Positions 1 through 12,973 of a DNA stretch of 25,027 nucleotides are shown here, one piece after another. Numbering within the stretch: the stretch's first letter is position 1; every line of letters begins with the position of its first letter. This DNA is from Condylostoma magnum. Taxonomy: Eukaryota > Ciliophora > Heterotrichea > Heterotrichida > Condylostomatidae. The notes under the pieces are model-generated. The model made no database searches, was not told the origin of the DNA, and saw nothing but the letters and a program-made list of their open reading frames with translations. The translations under genes and the position numbers were made by a program. The stretch is taken from positions 3,640 to 28,666 of the forward strand of contig CAKKTI010000284.1 in assembly GCA_920105805.1 (NCBI GenBank), in the 5' to 3' direction.

Positions 1-3000
1 CTTGAAAGAATAATATTACTAAAAAGTACGTTGTAAGATGAAAAATACCTTAAATAAGATATTGATTACTTGCTTATGAGAATAATACTAAACCTAGTCT
101 CTGGAGATTTAATTGAGTAAGAAGATTTGTAAAAGATAAAATCAGTTATTAATAGCCCACTATTTCAACATGGATATAAAAATCAAGAAAATTAACTAGA
201 TGATAGTATAATGTAAAAGCTGTAAAATGTATTTTCAATACTGGATTTAAGCGGAAATCCTTAGTAGTACATATAGAAAGATTTTACAATGAGTAATAAA
301 CTATTTGAATGGTTTATATAAGATGATGAGGCAGTCATAGACTATTGGAGATCAATTAAAAAGTAATGCAAAATTTAATAATGGTAATCTAAACATGACC
401 TTTTATTTGAAAAGTTAGAAAGAGGACTGTTTTGTCTATATATTGCATATTATCAGCTATCTAGTACTATTGAGCATTAAATTACAAATTAAAATATGCT
501 AATTAATGATCTTATTGTAATAATTGTGTAATAAGTCTGCAAAATAAGACTTTGAATCTAAAATTATAGATAGGTTAATATAATACAAGAGAAAGATTTA
601 ACGTATGAATAAATTATTGAAAACTAACTTAGATTGTATAGAATATTGATACTATGCTCATTCGGTGTGAATTAATACTGCTAATACTATGAATTAAATT
701 TTGTATAAGATTTAGTTGTATAGACATGGTAAGGTAATGACTTATAAATAAGCGACAATTGGCAAAAAGTAAAAAGAAAATTGAAACTAATAGCGTGTCT
801 AAGAGCATTTTAAAAGGAAAAAATGGTATAAGAAACAGTACTTTAATAATAATTTGTTTAATTATCGAAAAGTGTTAATAAGGTGATCTAGTAAGACATA
901 AGCTCTGAGGTATTATAAAATGCCTTTGATATTCGTTATATAAGAGGAGTGTGCAAATCCTTAGGACTTAAATTACTAAGATAACTTTTAAAGCAAAATA
1001 ACTAAAAGTTATAAATTGCGTAGATTATATAATCGGCATTTTGATATAATAATTAAAAAGGTCATTATTTAGACAGTATTTATGGAGTTCAATAAAACTT
1101 ATAAAAGCTAGTAGCGAATGATATACACAAATGCCATAAAATATCCTAAAAACACCTTTTAGGACTAGATAAAATTTATCCTAGTATAGAGAATATTAAT
1201 TATATATCCCAAGTAATAGAAAGCTTTGCTTATAAGTGGTAAAAAATTGACTTTGAGTATCAAAGCTAGTAAAATATGCTATAAATTATTTAAACTATTG
1301 ATTAAATATCTAAAGGTGTCTTCTCCTACCAAAGAATTTCATCAGTTGAATACGACTTTTCAGGAGTAATAACAAGTATCAAATTTTGCATATAAATGAC
1401 CACCAATATAACTCTTCCTGTATTTTCTCAATACCAAATGGGAGCCGTTTGCTTGTAATTTAAATCAGATTATCCTATCTAAAGCCCAATAACAGATGCA
1501 TATATAAGCAGCAATCCAAATTACCCAGACGGATTCTAAATTGAGGATGGTCCTTTTATGATTAATGGTTAAAATTACTATATTTTTACTAGTAGACAGA
1601 AACTTGAAGGAGATTAGAAAGTTTTAACTTTTATAACAGAAAACTGCGAGTTTTTATTCGAACCTATAAGCAACTTTTGTCCAGAAAATAAAAGCAATTA
1701 AGAGTACATTGTTGATTAAAAGTAAAAGGCATGGAAAATAATCCAATATATTCTGTATAATATCTTAAATCCCAAATTTGAAAGGTATAACTTATGATAG
1801 AGAACCAGTAAAAAGTTTCTTACTTATCTTTTCTTTTAGATTGAATGGAAACCTGCGTATGGATAAGTTTATTTATAATCCCCTGATTTTAGAAGCTTTC
1901 AATTAGATTCTTACGATTTTATATAGAATTACCCATACTACTAAAAGAGTGCTGTTGAATACTGATATTTAGTAACTAGGAAAAACGTATAAGACATCAA
2001 ATTATTCGATAAACTTTATGTAAATCGAAGTAGCTTTAAGGAATTTATTGAAAATGCTAAAGCTCACTTTGATTAATTTAGTAATTTAGATTATGAGGAA
2101 GTATAACAAAGATACAATTTGAATGATGTTCGAATGGTTTAAGCTAATGTTTTAAAATGAATCAAAGAAGATGAAAATTTGAATGGAATTGAAATAAGTA
2201 AATAACTGTGCAAGGGAATACTACTTGCTAATAATGCTCCAGAAGATTTACTTATGCATTAGTCTTATCTTGATGTTTATAACTTAATGCATTAAGTAAT
2301 ATAAAATCCTTAAAAATACCCGTAGACTTACGATAAACTATAAAAATAAGACTGAATTTGCCCAGAATTTCCTAAACGTGTTTAAGATGTAGATTAATTA
2401 AGCCCTCTATAGTGAAAATACAGTGAAGCTGGGTTCTATCTTCTATTTTAACTTTAAAAATCAAAAATAGCAATGAATTACTTATCAAAACAAAGGAATT
2501 TAAATCTCCTTATAAAACATTTAAAGACAAACTAATCACTGAATATAAAAATAATGGCTTCAAAATTGATAACAAACATCCTCTAAAACTTTCATTCTCC
2601 ATAAAGCTTTAAGTGTCAAAAGTTTATTGAATATCTTCTACAAAACATAGGAACAACTTTGGTATTTGACACTAAATAAGATGATACTTACCTGTAAGAT
2701 TTGACCTTCTGTACATCTCTTGATATAATAATCCAATTAGTACAGATTAAAAAGTGAGTGAGCTACATAATAGATATAATAAGTAAGTAAATAAAATAAA
2801 GATAAGGATGTACATTAATAGGCTGTCTCTTCATTCTTTGCCTGACCAAGTAAAATTTCTCAATATCTGGAATTACCCCTTTACCAACCTTTTAATTTTA
2901 AGCTAATGTTACATAATGTGACCTGGTTTATGGATATTGGAAATAAAAAGTGCTGCTATTCGATACAAAAAGCTTTCAATATCATAAAGTTGATCCTAAT

Positions 3001-6000
3001 CAAATCTTCGGAGTAAAGTTTTAATGTAAACGTCTATTAATAAATCAATTAACTACTGATTAGAAGAATAAAATACTTAAAGAATTATAAGTACTAATAA
3101 AAGAAACAGTACAAAATAAAGGATTTAAATGTTAAGATTTAACGTAATAAATTAAAGTGTACTTAACACTGATAAATAGTTTAAAAGGAGTAAATTACTT
3201 AATAAAGGACACTTAATAGCTTGTTGATAGTGAGACCTAGTAAATTCTGATAAAACTATGTAAAAGATGCTTTTAAGTTGAAAAAGATTTGCTATAGGCC
3301 AATAATATCAGTAAAAATGAAATAAGAGAAATTTTAGGTAAATGAAACGATTTGTTTATTGATTAATCACTTATAAATAATATCTAAAACATTTTCCTTA
3401 CTGACGAAAAAGTGCAATTACAGAGTTTGTTTATAAGAGCATTTGATAGAAAGTATGGGTAAATCTAATAATATGCTTAATTAAATCACCAATCACAATA
3501 AGAATCGTAACTACTACAATTTGATTTGAGTAAATAAAGAAATGATTTAATCATGCAATAGCACTGTAAAAATGCAGTAGCATTTTAGAAATCTAGAGGA
3601 CAATGATTCATAGGAAAATTTAATAATAAAAAACCGTGTAAGGTAAACTTTAAGCTATCAAAACATATTTTAAAGACTATTTGAAAACCATTGGATTAAA
3701 TAACTTATGTATTCTACCTATAAATAGAAAAAGAATCAGTCTAATTCATTGAAATTGGCAATTTGAAGCTTAAAATTAAAATAGAGGAAGAACAACTTAT
3801 ATTAGAAAACTAATCATCTGTAATAGTGCAAAAGGAATTTTTACCTCAGACATGTCTGAGAATCAGCTAATAAAGGAATAAAAGTGTAAAAATGCTCATA
3901 GATGAGGTAAAAGCTTACAAATTCTCAAAAGAAACTTGGATTTTATACGAATTTGCAACTGGTTAGATCAAAGTATCTCTTTAATAAGGCCAGTAATTAG
4001 AAATACAAAATTTACATATTTCATCAAGTAATCATCAGTAAGGTTAATAAGAGGGTGGCATTTCAATCAATAAACCTCATATAATTTATACCACTCCATA
4101 ATTATCTCAGTATTTACAATCTCTACCATATGTAAATTTAAGCAATAAACTACTGTAATAATAAGCGTAGTAAGGCTAATCATTGATCGACTAGGGCACA
4201 CAAATGTATACTAAACAATCAATTTTAGATTTAAAAGTATTTCAATAGTCTAGTCAAATAATATAAGATTATCAATTAATACCTTGCTTTTAAAACGGAA
4301 TACCATGTAATTATAAACTACCTTACGCAATTGCCCAGTTACTAGCTCCAGATGATAAAGTTTCTAATTGTATTATAGCAATTTCATACTCCAAAATCCA
4401 AATGAAAAATACAGTAGAGGGACTTATGCAGTTATAAGATTATATGTGCCATTTTAACATACAGAAGAATAAAAGCTAAGAAACCAATATAATCCATAAC
4501 ATAGGAGTTGCTATTACAAAGAATCCAAATTTCATATAACTACCCTATGGATACAAACTAGTATCTGATTAAAATGGTGCATTCTACAATATTTCCCCAC
4601 ATTAGTCTGGATATTACGCTTATTTGATATATGAAGATAGCAATAGTATTATTGGGCTGCCAATGCCTTAGAACTATGCAATTAATGCGCTAACATAATA
4701 TAATAAAAAGGATAAAGCTTTAAGTTCATTTTAAAAGATTGAGCAATATTTGTTTAAATTCGAATTTTAGTTGTAGAATCGAATAATAGAAGTAGGATTG
4801 AACCAATTAGCCACTTAATCTGAGGATTAACAATGCATTTTAGATAAATTTAAAAACTGGTTCAAGATGATTAATAATAAAAATAAGAAATCGATCATTT
4901 AAATGATTAAAACCTAGTAAAATCACAAGCTTTATTATTTATTAATACAGCAATTTAGTCAAATCACCTTTCTAAATATTGAAGAACTTAAAAATAGTTA
5001 ATTAGTTGAGTCTCATCATCCTTTAGGTGGATTTGAGTAGCTTTAATATTAGTTTAAAGATAATAAAGCCAAAGCATATATTTTACTTTTCGATGATAGA
5101 AATGATGCTGAAATACAGATTGATTAAGCTTTAATTAACCAATAAAATAAGGTTTTTATATTCCCTTACAATTAATTAGAATTCAGCGTTAAATTCCCAG
5201 AAGGATTTGAAAGAGGCTGGGGCATTTAAGTAAATGTGCATCCAATTTACCACAGCACATCAGCAAGCTGGAAAGAATAAATGTTCACTAACATCTTAAA
5301 AGTTTTGAGTTATATAGATGTATCATTAGTTCAAGATGAATTAAAATTAATAAGACCGCTGTTATTATTAACTACTAGCATGACTAATGTAAACTAGTTA
5401 TAATAAGGCTGGCAAATACTAATAAAACTTTTAAAGCAGTGTAGAAATGACGAGCTAACTTAAGAAATTGCTTATATGATTATAAATTAACTAGATTTTG
5501 TTTAATAAGTGCATTAGCATGTAGACCAATACTAACTTTTATCATTACTATAAATAATTATTTCAGAACTGCTCAATTTAACCACAGTGTATCTACCAAA
5601 TCAAAACTTATCAAATCAACTTAATCTATGTAACAATGCAATAGGAATCTTTCAAGATGATGAAAAATTAAAAGTATTGATTTATAAGTACTATAAAAGA
5701 TTATATAACTAAAGTCATGATGACACAATAATCCAAGCATTTGAATTAGATTAACCTACTACAAAGACTTAAAAGTACTGTATAAGGGGAGCTAGTAGGC
5801 TACGATTATAATCAGACTGGGCAATGCCGAATAACAAATAAATGATTGTATCTTTAGATAAATACGCTAATTAAATAGTAAAGCAACATATAGCATTAAT
5901 TAATTAAGAATGTGGCTGAATATGAAAGCCAAGAGGCTCTAAAATACGCTAATAGGAAGACGGTTCAATCACAAGAATATAAAATAAAGGATGGGGAAGC

Positions 6001-8580
6001 ATTGCTTTGGATTTTAATATCACTCAAGGCAAATGAATCCTAAAATTTCAAATTTTAAAGGCTGGAGATAAGTTTGGTATTGGACTTTTTCCCGGGGCAG
6101 AATGGAAAAAAAGGAAAAACCTTAAGAAAGACTGTAGTTCTAGAATGTATTGTTGGAAAAACGATGGATAATTTTGCAGTTTTGGGTAAATCCATTAATT
6201 AAAGAAGGCAGGTATACAATAATATGATGTGCTGTAGTTTGTTATTGACATTGAAGAGTAAACCATCAAGTGTAGTAAGTAAGACGGTATAATACTCTTT
6301 ATCTTTACAAATGTTACTCATGTTCTAAAACCTATGGTATGTTTTGGATCGTTAAATACTTACGTACGATTGATTCAATGTGCAAGTATCCAAGCTAGTA
6401 GAAAGTTTGAAGGATATGATATATAAAGTGATACTTTTTATATTCATTATCCTGTAATTTAAGAGTTGAATAGATATACTTTAGAATGTAACAGTTTAAA
6501 TGGGACTATAATGCAGAATAATTAGCTAATATTCATCAAAGGTAAGCAAAACAGCTCTAATGTAGACGTGCTTCCTTAGATTTATTAGAAATAGAACTAC
6601 TTATCATTTATGATATCCACTAAATAAGAAATGCTAGTTAAAATTCAGTTGATATAATAAGGATGCAATGTTATTGAATTGGAAACACTTATAAAAGGTA
6701 AAAATAAACTTGGTGTATATATAGATTTTGAGAGCTCTATATGCATAGTAACTCAATAATAGCAAGTGCTGTATTACATTAATGAAAGAATACCTAAACA
6801 AAGAACTTAAATAAGGCTGCAAATCTAACCTAGAATCGATTGTATTATTTAAATTATTTAAAGCCCTTTAATCCCTGAAAATATGTAAGAGATTATTAAT
6901 GAACGCAGGAGCTCAATTTTTATAGAAAAAGTGCAATTCTAAATAATCCCTGAATTTAGTTATGAGAATATACATGCACTTGATCTTTATATTAAAAGCT
7001 TAAACGAATGGTAAAGAAATAACTTTGATTTATTATCACAGGAAATCTTATAGTATCACAAGGATGGGTTAATAGAATATTTTGTTAACTTTATAGGCGA
7101 TTTAGCCCGTAAAAGATAAGTAGATCCTAGTCAAATAACTTTAGATAATCTAGATTAAGATACAATTCTAAAATATCCTATGATTGTTTCTCTGTCTAAA
7201 GAACAAGTTGTAAAATTGCAATAATTTGCCATAATCTTAAATGAGCATCTATAAGACTGAATAAACTACATAACGCAAGGCATGCCTGAAGCTTAAAACT
7301 AGTCTCTATTACAGAAGGCTATTATAAACTATAGAAAATACATATTTTATAGCTCAAAAATACAATTTTTATAGTAAAAGATAAAACAGACTAGAAGCTA
7401 AATAATAGAAAAAATAACAATAGACAGACCAAAAGCTAATAAGTATAGATAAATGGGAGTAGTGGATATAGGAGCTAATTACTCTATTTTCTCATAGGTT
7501 TTTCATCAGTTAAAAAATTGAACTCCTGAGATGTTTTGTCATGAGTCTAGAATATTTTAAGTTTCTTATAGAGGAGAAGGAGCAGAAGATGCTGGTGGGC
7601 CTTACAATGAAACTTTTACTAATATGTGCAATGAACTCTAATCTAATTACATCCATCTACTAATTCCTACATTAAACAATAAGAATTAACTAGGTGAGAA
7701 TTAAGAGGCATGAACACTCAATCCTCTTGCTGACTCTGAACTTGATATGCAATTATTCCAATTCCTAGGAAAATTGATTGCTGTTGCCATGAGAACTTAG
7801 AATAATTTAAATCTAAGTCTTTGTCCTTATTTTTGGAAGAAAATCAGTGGAGAATAGCTTGAAATTGAAGACTTAAAAAGTTTTGATTATCAGACTTACG
7901 AAATTATCGATGCTTTAAGACATTTAGACAAGAATAATATTACTAAATCAAATTTTAATTAAGTGTTGGACTTAAGATTTAGTACATTTAACTCACTGGG
8001 ATAGATTGTTGAGCTGAAGGACAATGGAGGGGATATACCTGTTAGTTATGATACTGCGTAAGAATATATTAAATTAACTTTATAATACAAGTTCTAAGAG
8101 ATAGATTAACAAATAAAAGCTATCAAGCAGGGAATCAATTATGTTTTTAAGTTAGAATGGCTATATATTCTGACTCATAATTAGTTAGAATAGTTGGTAA
8201 GTGGAGATTATGACATTGATGTTAAATTACTACGTAGAAATGCATAATATTAAGATTTATAAAAGAACTCGAATACTATTGAGTTCTTATGGGAGGTTTT
8301 AGAAGAGTTTTCATAATAAGAGCGTCGGATGTTTTTGAAATTTGTCTGGGGAAGAGAGCGACTGCCTTCTAGTGGAAAATTCTAAGGAATGATAGTAAAA
8401 GGACTTAAAACCTCAGGAGATCCTCATTTATACATGCCCTAGGCCTCTACTTGCTTTTTTGCCTTAAAACTTCCTCTATACAAAAGCAAAGCAGTTTTAA
8501 AGGAAAAATTACTATATGCCATTACAAACTGCGAAGCAATTGACTTAGATCATCAAGTAGAAGGTGGGTGGGATAGTTAG
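1..8580 (+). CDS. Giant HECT-type E3 ubiquitin ligase, HERC1-like (5' end off window)
   Basis: The C-terminal 2859 codons of a very large protein read in one uninterrupted frame when UAA/UAG are Gln and UGA is Trp; the start lies upstream of the window. The first ~5 kb is helical, Gln-rich sequence with no domain I can name. A CUB-like segment at about 5008-5250 has the pattern ESHHP ... LLFDD ... GWGIQVNVHP. A SPRY domain follows at about 5940-6400 ([25 protein letters not shown]). The HECT domain spans about 7459-8577. It shows [36 protein letters not shown] and the active-site loop [11 protein letters not shown]; the catalytic Cys codon is 8452-8454. SPRY plus C-terminal HECT resembles HERC1; no RCC1 repeats are visible in this part. 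The family accepts ubiquitin from an E2 on the Cys and passes it to substrates. UGA codons 6034-6036 and 7711-7713 sit on conserved Trp positions. The chosen stop is the first of TAG TAA TAA at 8578, just after the expected HECT C-terminus. Confidence 0.93.
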
Positions 8581-8688
8581 TAATAAGTTTAGGAATATTT
8601 AAGTTATATACAGAAAGGTTATAATGTAAGGTTGTGTAATTATACACACAAAGCTAGTTTATTCTTGAAAATCTCCAAAGAATAAAAT

Positions 8689-10425
8689 ATGAGTGCAGTT
8701 GCTCTACTAAGCGGAGGTAAGAAGTCAGTAATAGCAGCTTCCCTTTCCCAAAATGTTGCCTTAACAGCTTCTCTTGTTTAAGACACATACAGCCCGACAT
8801 AACACTTAAGTTTGGCTGGGTCCACCTATGCTCCACTAGTATCACAAAGCATGGGATTTCCCAATATAAGCAGATTTTACCAATCAAACTAGAGCATAGA
8901 TAATTAGTTATATGAGCTCCTATATGAATGTAGATGCAGATATCCTGAGCTTACATAGGTGATAACTGGATGCATTTAAGATGAATAAAGAGAAGTACTA
9001 GAAGCCATATGTGCTAGAGCCGGGCTATAATCAGTCATGCCTCTTTATTTATAGAATACAGATCGAATTGCTTAGTTGATACAAGAAAGAGAGATCAAAT
9101 TATTTACCATTAAAGCCGGAAAACAGAGCAAATACCTTGGGTATTAAAATGATATTGAAAAACTATGTATAGAAGATAGTTGGGATAGTGTAGTTGTTGA
9201 TAGCAACCTTTATAAATCTACAATCAATTTATAGATGTAATAAATCAACTCTTGTGATGTTAATAATTTAGTAGCTGAGACCTAATTAACTTCTTTTTGT
9301 GATAAGGAAACATAGGCATAGATAGAAATTCCAAGTCCTGAGTATAAACAGCCCACTATTCATTTCAATCATAATCATTTTAATATAGGGTAAATATCGC
9401 AAAATTTCTTAGAGTTTAATGGTTCGGAAACAATCCAAGGAATTGCTTATCATTTGCTGTATCAGCTCAAAAAGAGTCTAGAGGACAATAATTTATAGCT
9501 ATCGGATCTATACTATGTGACTGTATTTTTATAAGATTTTACTAACTTCCCTAAATTTGCTGAGGTTTATTCACACTTTTTCAACTTTAACCACCCACCA
9601 TGCAGAGTATGTGTTGGAGTATCTGATATGTAAACGCCTATAAAAATATTTGCAAAAGGAACAAGAGAGAAAAAGGACTTTTTGCATATTAAAAGTAGAA
9701 ACCTAGTAACAGCTCCTAGTGCAAGTACTTATAGTAACATGTGTTAATTAGAAAGTGAGTGTCATCTAGCAGGAGCTTTGAATCTTGATCCAAGTACTAT
9801 GAGTTTAACAGAAGATACAGTATAACAAATCTTTAAAAACTGCTAGGGACTAGCCGAAAAATCAGGATATTAACTACAAAATCCAGAAATGTGTATTGCT
9901 TATTAACTAGAAGACAAATGAAACATTGAATAACAATTTGAGCCATTTGGTGTTAACTTAACTCATCTACCTTTAAATGCTTAGCTTGAATTAGAATTTC
10001 ACCTTGATTAAAACGTAGATTTACTATAAAAGAGTAGTGAAGATATCCAGAACTAAAATTTCAGCATAAACAGTACAAAAAAACAAAGTGATAAAGCACT
10101 GTATTGCATCTGGTAGATCAAGATAAATGAGTGTAATGATCCATAGCTTTTAATTGATTTTATAAGTCAGTAACTATAGGAATATTGTTAATCAGTGTAG
10201 TAATAACCAAGGAGACCATTCTACGATTTAATTACAGAGTTTAGAGTTTATGGCTTAAATGCAGAGTAATATAACAGGGATTGGGTACAAAACACTCCAG
10301 CTATATTCTTAGAATCTTCAAATTCTGCTATTTTCATTATATGCAAGGATTATGAAAATCTTAGAAACTTAGATTAGTTTAATTTAGTTTTAACATAGAA
10401 GTGCTGTTTAATCTATTTCAGCTAA
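8689..10425 (+). CDS. DPH6-like diphthine-ammonia ligase homologue with RidA-type domain, degraded active site
   Basis: About 578 aa, close to the fungal DPH6 layout: an N-terminal PP-loop ATPase domain followed by YjgF/RidA-like domain(s). DPH6 normally amidates diphthine on elongation factor 2, the last step of diphthamide synthesis, in the cytosol. The N-terminus MSAVALLSGG matches the family. The region EAICARAGLQSVMPLYLQ ... KYLGYQND ... VVVDSNLYK aligns with the DPH6 core, and a RidA-like segment contains HPPCRVCVGV. Two motifs are altered. The PP-loop SGGKDS reads SGGKKS (residues 8-13). The GEGGE(Y/F)ET motif is replaced by IEDSWDS just before VVVDS. It may therefore be a pseudoenzyme or a diverged paralogue in which the RidA part is the working half. 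The frame is the same as the upstream HECT gene, so the ATG at 8689 was chosen because it begins the family N-terminus. The stop is uncertain: TAG at 10396-10398 or TAA at 10423-10425. Confidence 0.85.
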
Positions 10426-10463
10426 AGTACATTGACAGTTCTTACTCTAAATAAGCTAGTATA

Positions 10464-11084
10464 ATGGAAGAAATCTAGGAGGAAATAGAAAGGAAAAAGC
10501 AAAGAGAGGCCAGGTTTAACAATACAGTGCAATTAGATGTACAAGACCCGGTAATTTATAATCAGGAGGAGCGAGACAAGCAGAGACAACGTATGCAACG
10601 ATTCAATTTACACGAAACTGATGAAGGCCAATCTCGCTGAGTTTCCCCGGTAATTCCTAGTGGAGACATACGCCCGAATACTCTATATGTCTATGGTGTA
10701 GATTACCTAAACTCAAGATCAATTTACGATTACTTTAAACTTTACAATCCACAAAAACTAGAATGATTGAACGATTCTTCCTGTAATGTTTTATTCCAAG
10801 ACAGTGAATCTGCACTTTTTGCCTACAACAGCCATAAGGTAGATGGAGTTAAGGTACAAGCAGCAGAGGACTCCAGTAAAGATCTAGTCTAGTGCTTTGG
10901 ATACGAGTTTAAAGGAAAAATTATTCCCATAAAGATCAGATTTGCCTTTAGTTCAGATGTTAAGTCAGAAGAGACAAAGCCATAGAACTCTTTGTATTAT
11001 AAATGGAAAAGAAAGCATGTGCCAGGGAAAAGAAGTAATAGAAAAACAGGGAATATCAGAAATAAGCCAATAACAAGGAATTAG
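10464..11084 (+). CDS. NCBP3-like nuclear cap-binding protein
   Basis: About 206 aa. The core at residues ~73-112 (LYVYGVDYLN, then YFKLYNPQKLEWLNDSSCNV) matches the conserved RNA-recognition region of nuclear cap-binding subunit 3, where the human protein has a similar VEWLDDTSCNVV stretch. NCBP3 binds m7G-capped RNA with NCBP1 and supports mRNA export. Trp59 and the conserved Trp101 (codon 10764-10766) are both UGA, which is strong support for UGA as Trp. The C-terminal stretch NSLYYKWKRKH is basic and resembles the YY.K motif after the RRM-like domain in the family. The protein is much shorter than human NCBP3 (about 620 aa) and lacks its long acidic and Arg/Ser-rich tail. It starts 38 nt after the DPH6-like gene and its TAG stop lies one base from the stop of the opposite-strand helicase. 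Confidence 0.88.
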
Positions 11085-11085
11085 A

Positions 11086-12855
11086 CTACTCTTCTTCTAT
11101 TTTTCTACGCTTTCTTTTATCTCTCAGCTCCACTCGACGCTGCTTTTCACGGTTTTTGTCGTCTACTTAGGCAGTTATTACCTTTTCTATCAATTTTTGG
11201 GAAATGTCCTGCTCACCTGTGTTTGCTGACTGAATTGCTGGAATATCAGATTTTCTTATAGGATTTCCATCTTTATCGAATTTTGTTATATTTTGACCTT
11301 CTAGATACCCTTCTTGTCTGAATTTCTTTAGTTTTCTTTTGCTGATGTACGGCTGAGGGGCTGATAATGTCTCGATGAATTCTTAAGCAGGTTTTATAGT
11401 AAACAACTCTTCTTATTCTTGCTGGTTTTTTAGCTTTTTCAACTAGATTTTTTCCTTTAATTTCTGCAATTTACTTTTTTTCTTTTCCTGGGCTTCAGTT
11501 TTATTCACAAAACTTATTTAAGGATCGCCTACCAGCCCAAGGGACTCTGAGAACTCTTTTAAAGGTAAGGCTTAGACATTAAACACTTACTTGTTTGGCA
11601 TTAAAAACACTGATCTAACATAAGACATAAAACATTTCTAAGCCAGATGCTTTAATTCAACACTTTCTGCCACAAAAGCACTTAAAGCTGGTTAAATAGA
11701 CATAGTTTTCTTACTCTTTATGCCAACTTTCTGCATTTGGATTTCTTATTGTTAAAGTAAGTCTATGAATACAGTTTCAGATGGTAAAAGCATTAGTAGT
11801 CCATTGCCTTTGGACTTATATCTTGCAGTCCTTCCAACTCTATGTATATAGCTCTCCACATCCTCAGGACAGTCTGCTTGTATAACCCAGGTTATATTAG
11901 GAAAATCAAGCCCCCTGGCTGCTAGATCAGTTGCAAAAAGTACACTGGATTTCTCTTCTAAAAATCTATAATAAATAGCTGTACGCTTGTTTTACTTTTA
12001 TTTACCATGAATTTCCATCAGAGTAATACCAGGTCTCAGCTTTTTAAAACTTTCATATACAAAGCGAACTTCCTTACAACTGGAGAAGAAGACTAGAATC
12101 TTATGTTTTATATGGGATTTAATAAAAGAGTACAAAAGATCTAATTTATGATTTAATTCGACTATAGTGTAGTGTTATATCAGCTTAGAAGGAGTTCCTA
12201 GGTCATTGTTAGGTATGACATTGATCTTCTCAGGATTTTATAGGGATAATTAGGCTAGTCGATGAATTGAAGGAGTCATAGTAGCCGAAAACAGCATTGT
12301 TTGTCTATTCAAAGGAAGGTATTCCATGATTAAGTTCAAATCCTCCTCAAAATTCATATCTAATATACGGTCAGCCTCGTCTATTATAAGCATTTAAAGC
12401 TAGTCTGCATTTAGGTCATTTGATTACTAAAAATGTTGTAATAGTCGCCCTGGAGTGCCTATTAAAATATTCATTTTACCTACTCTTTTCCTCTCAAATT
12501 TAACATCTTTCCCTCCTATTACAACTCCTGCGCTAAAGTTATGCCTACTTGCGAATTTTTTAAGGTTTTCGAACACTTAAAGGGCTAGTTCTCGTGTTGG
12601 TTCAATTATCAAAACTCCTAACCCATCCTATCGAGACCATTTCTCCCTATACAACTTTTCAACAGCTGGTAGCAAAAAGCTTAAGGTTTTCCCTGAGCCG
12701 GTTACAGCTGATGCCAATACATCTCTTCCATACAGCGCATGAGGAATAACAGCTCTTTAAACTGAAGTCATAGTAGTCCATTTTGCCTAGCTCAGCCCAG
12801 AAATTGACAGTTTGGTGATAGGGAGATCAGAAAAATACACTTTAATATATTTCAT
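11086..12855 (-). CDS. DBP4: DEAD-box RNA helicase, DBP4/DDX10 family
   Basis: 589 aa, a complete DEAD-box core: motif I AVTGSGKT (50-57), Ia PTRELALQ (87-93), GG (114-115), Ib TPGR (134-137), DEAD (159-162), SAT (190-192), then ARGLDFPN and HRVGRTAR. Subfamily hallmarks of DBP4/DDX10 include the start [79 protein letters not shown] and a [12 protein letters not shown] motif after the core. The family acts in the nucleolus in early 18S rRNA processing, releasing U14 snoRNA. The tail is lysine- and glutamate-rich, as usual for the family, but shorter than in human DDX10 (875 aa), and the N-terminal extension is minimal. The start ATG lies directly before the Q-motif region. The stop is a single TAG whose last base is two positions from the end of the convergent NCBP3-like gene. 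Confidence 0.95.
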
Positions 12856-12973
12856 TGTATCCTGGTTTTAAGTATCTGTGATCAAATGCAAGCCTGAAGG
12901 TGGGGTTTCTTACAAGATTCTCTACTTAAGCACCTTAGCTTACTAAAATGAATTTTTCATATATAATCTATTA

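Noticed and set aside
1800-1840. GT...TTTTAG stretch inside the HECT gene as an intron
   Set aside because: The frame is continuous through it and both sides read as coding without splicing; a frame-neutral intron cannot be excluded but nothing calls for one.
6634-8887. Standard-code minus-strand ORFs at 6634-6822 and 8654-8887
   Set aside because: They lie antisense to the HECT and DPH6-like genes and have no recognisable content.
1-10425. Stretch full of stop codons that could be taken for decayed or non-coding DNA
   Set aside because: With UAR as Gln and UGA as Trp it is one clean frame with intact HECT, SPRY and DPH6-type sequence; the stops are sense codons.
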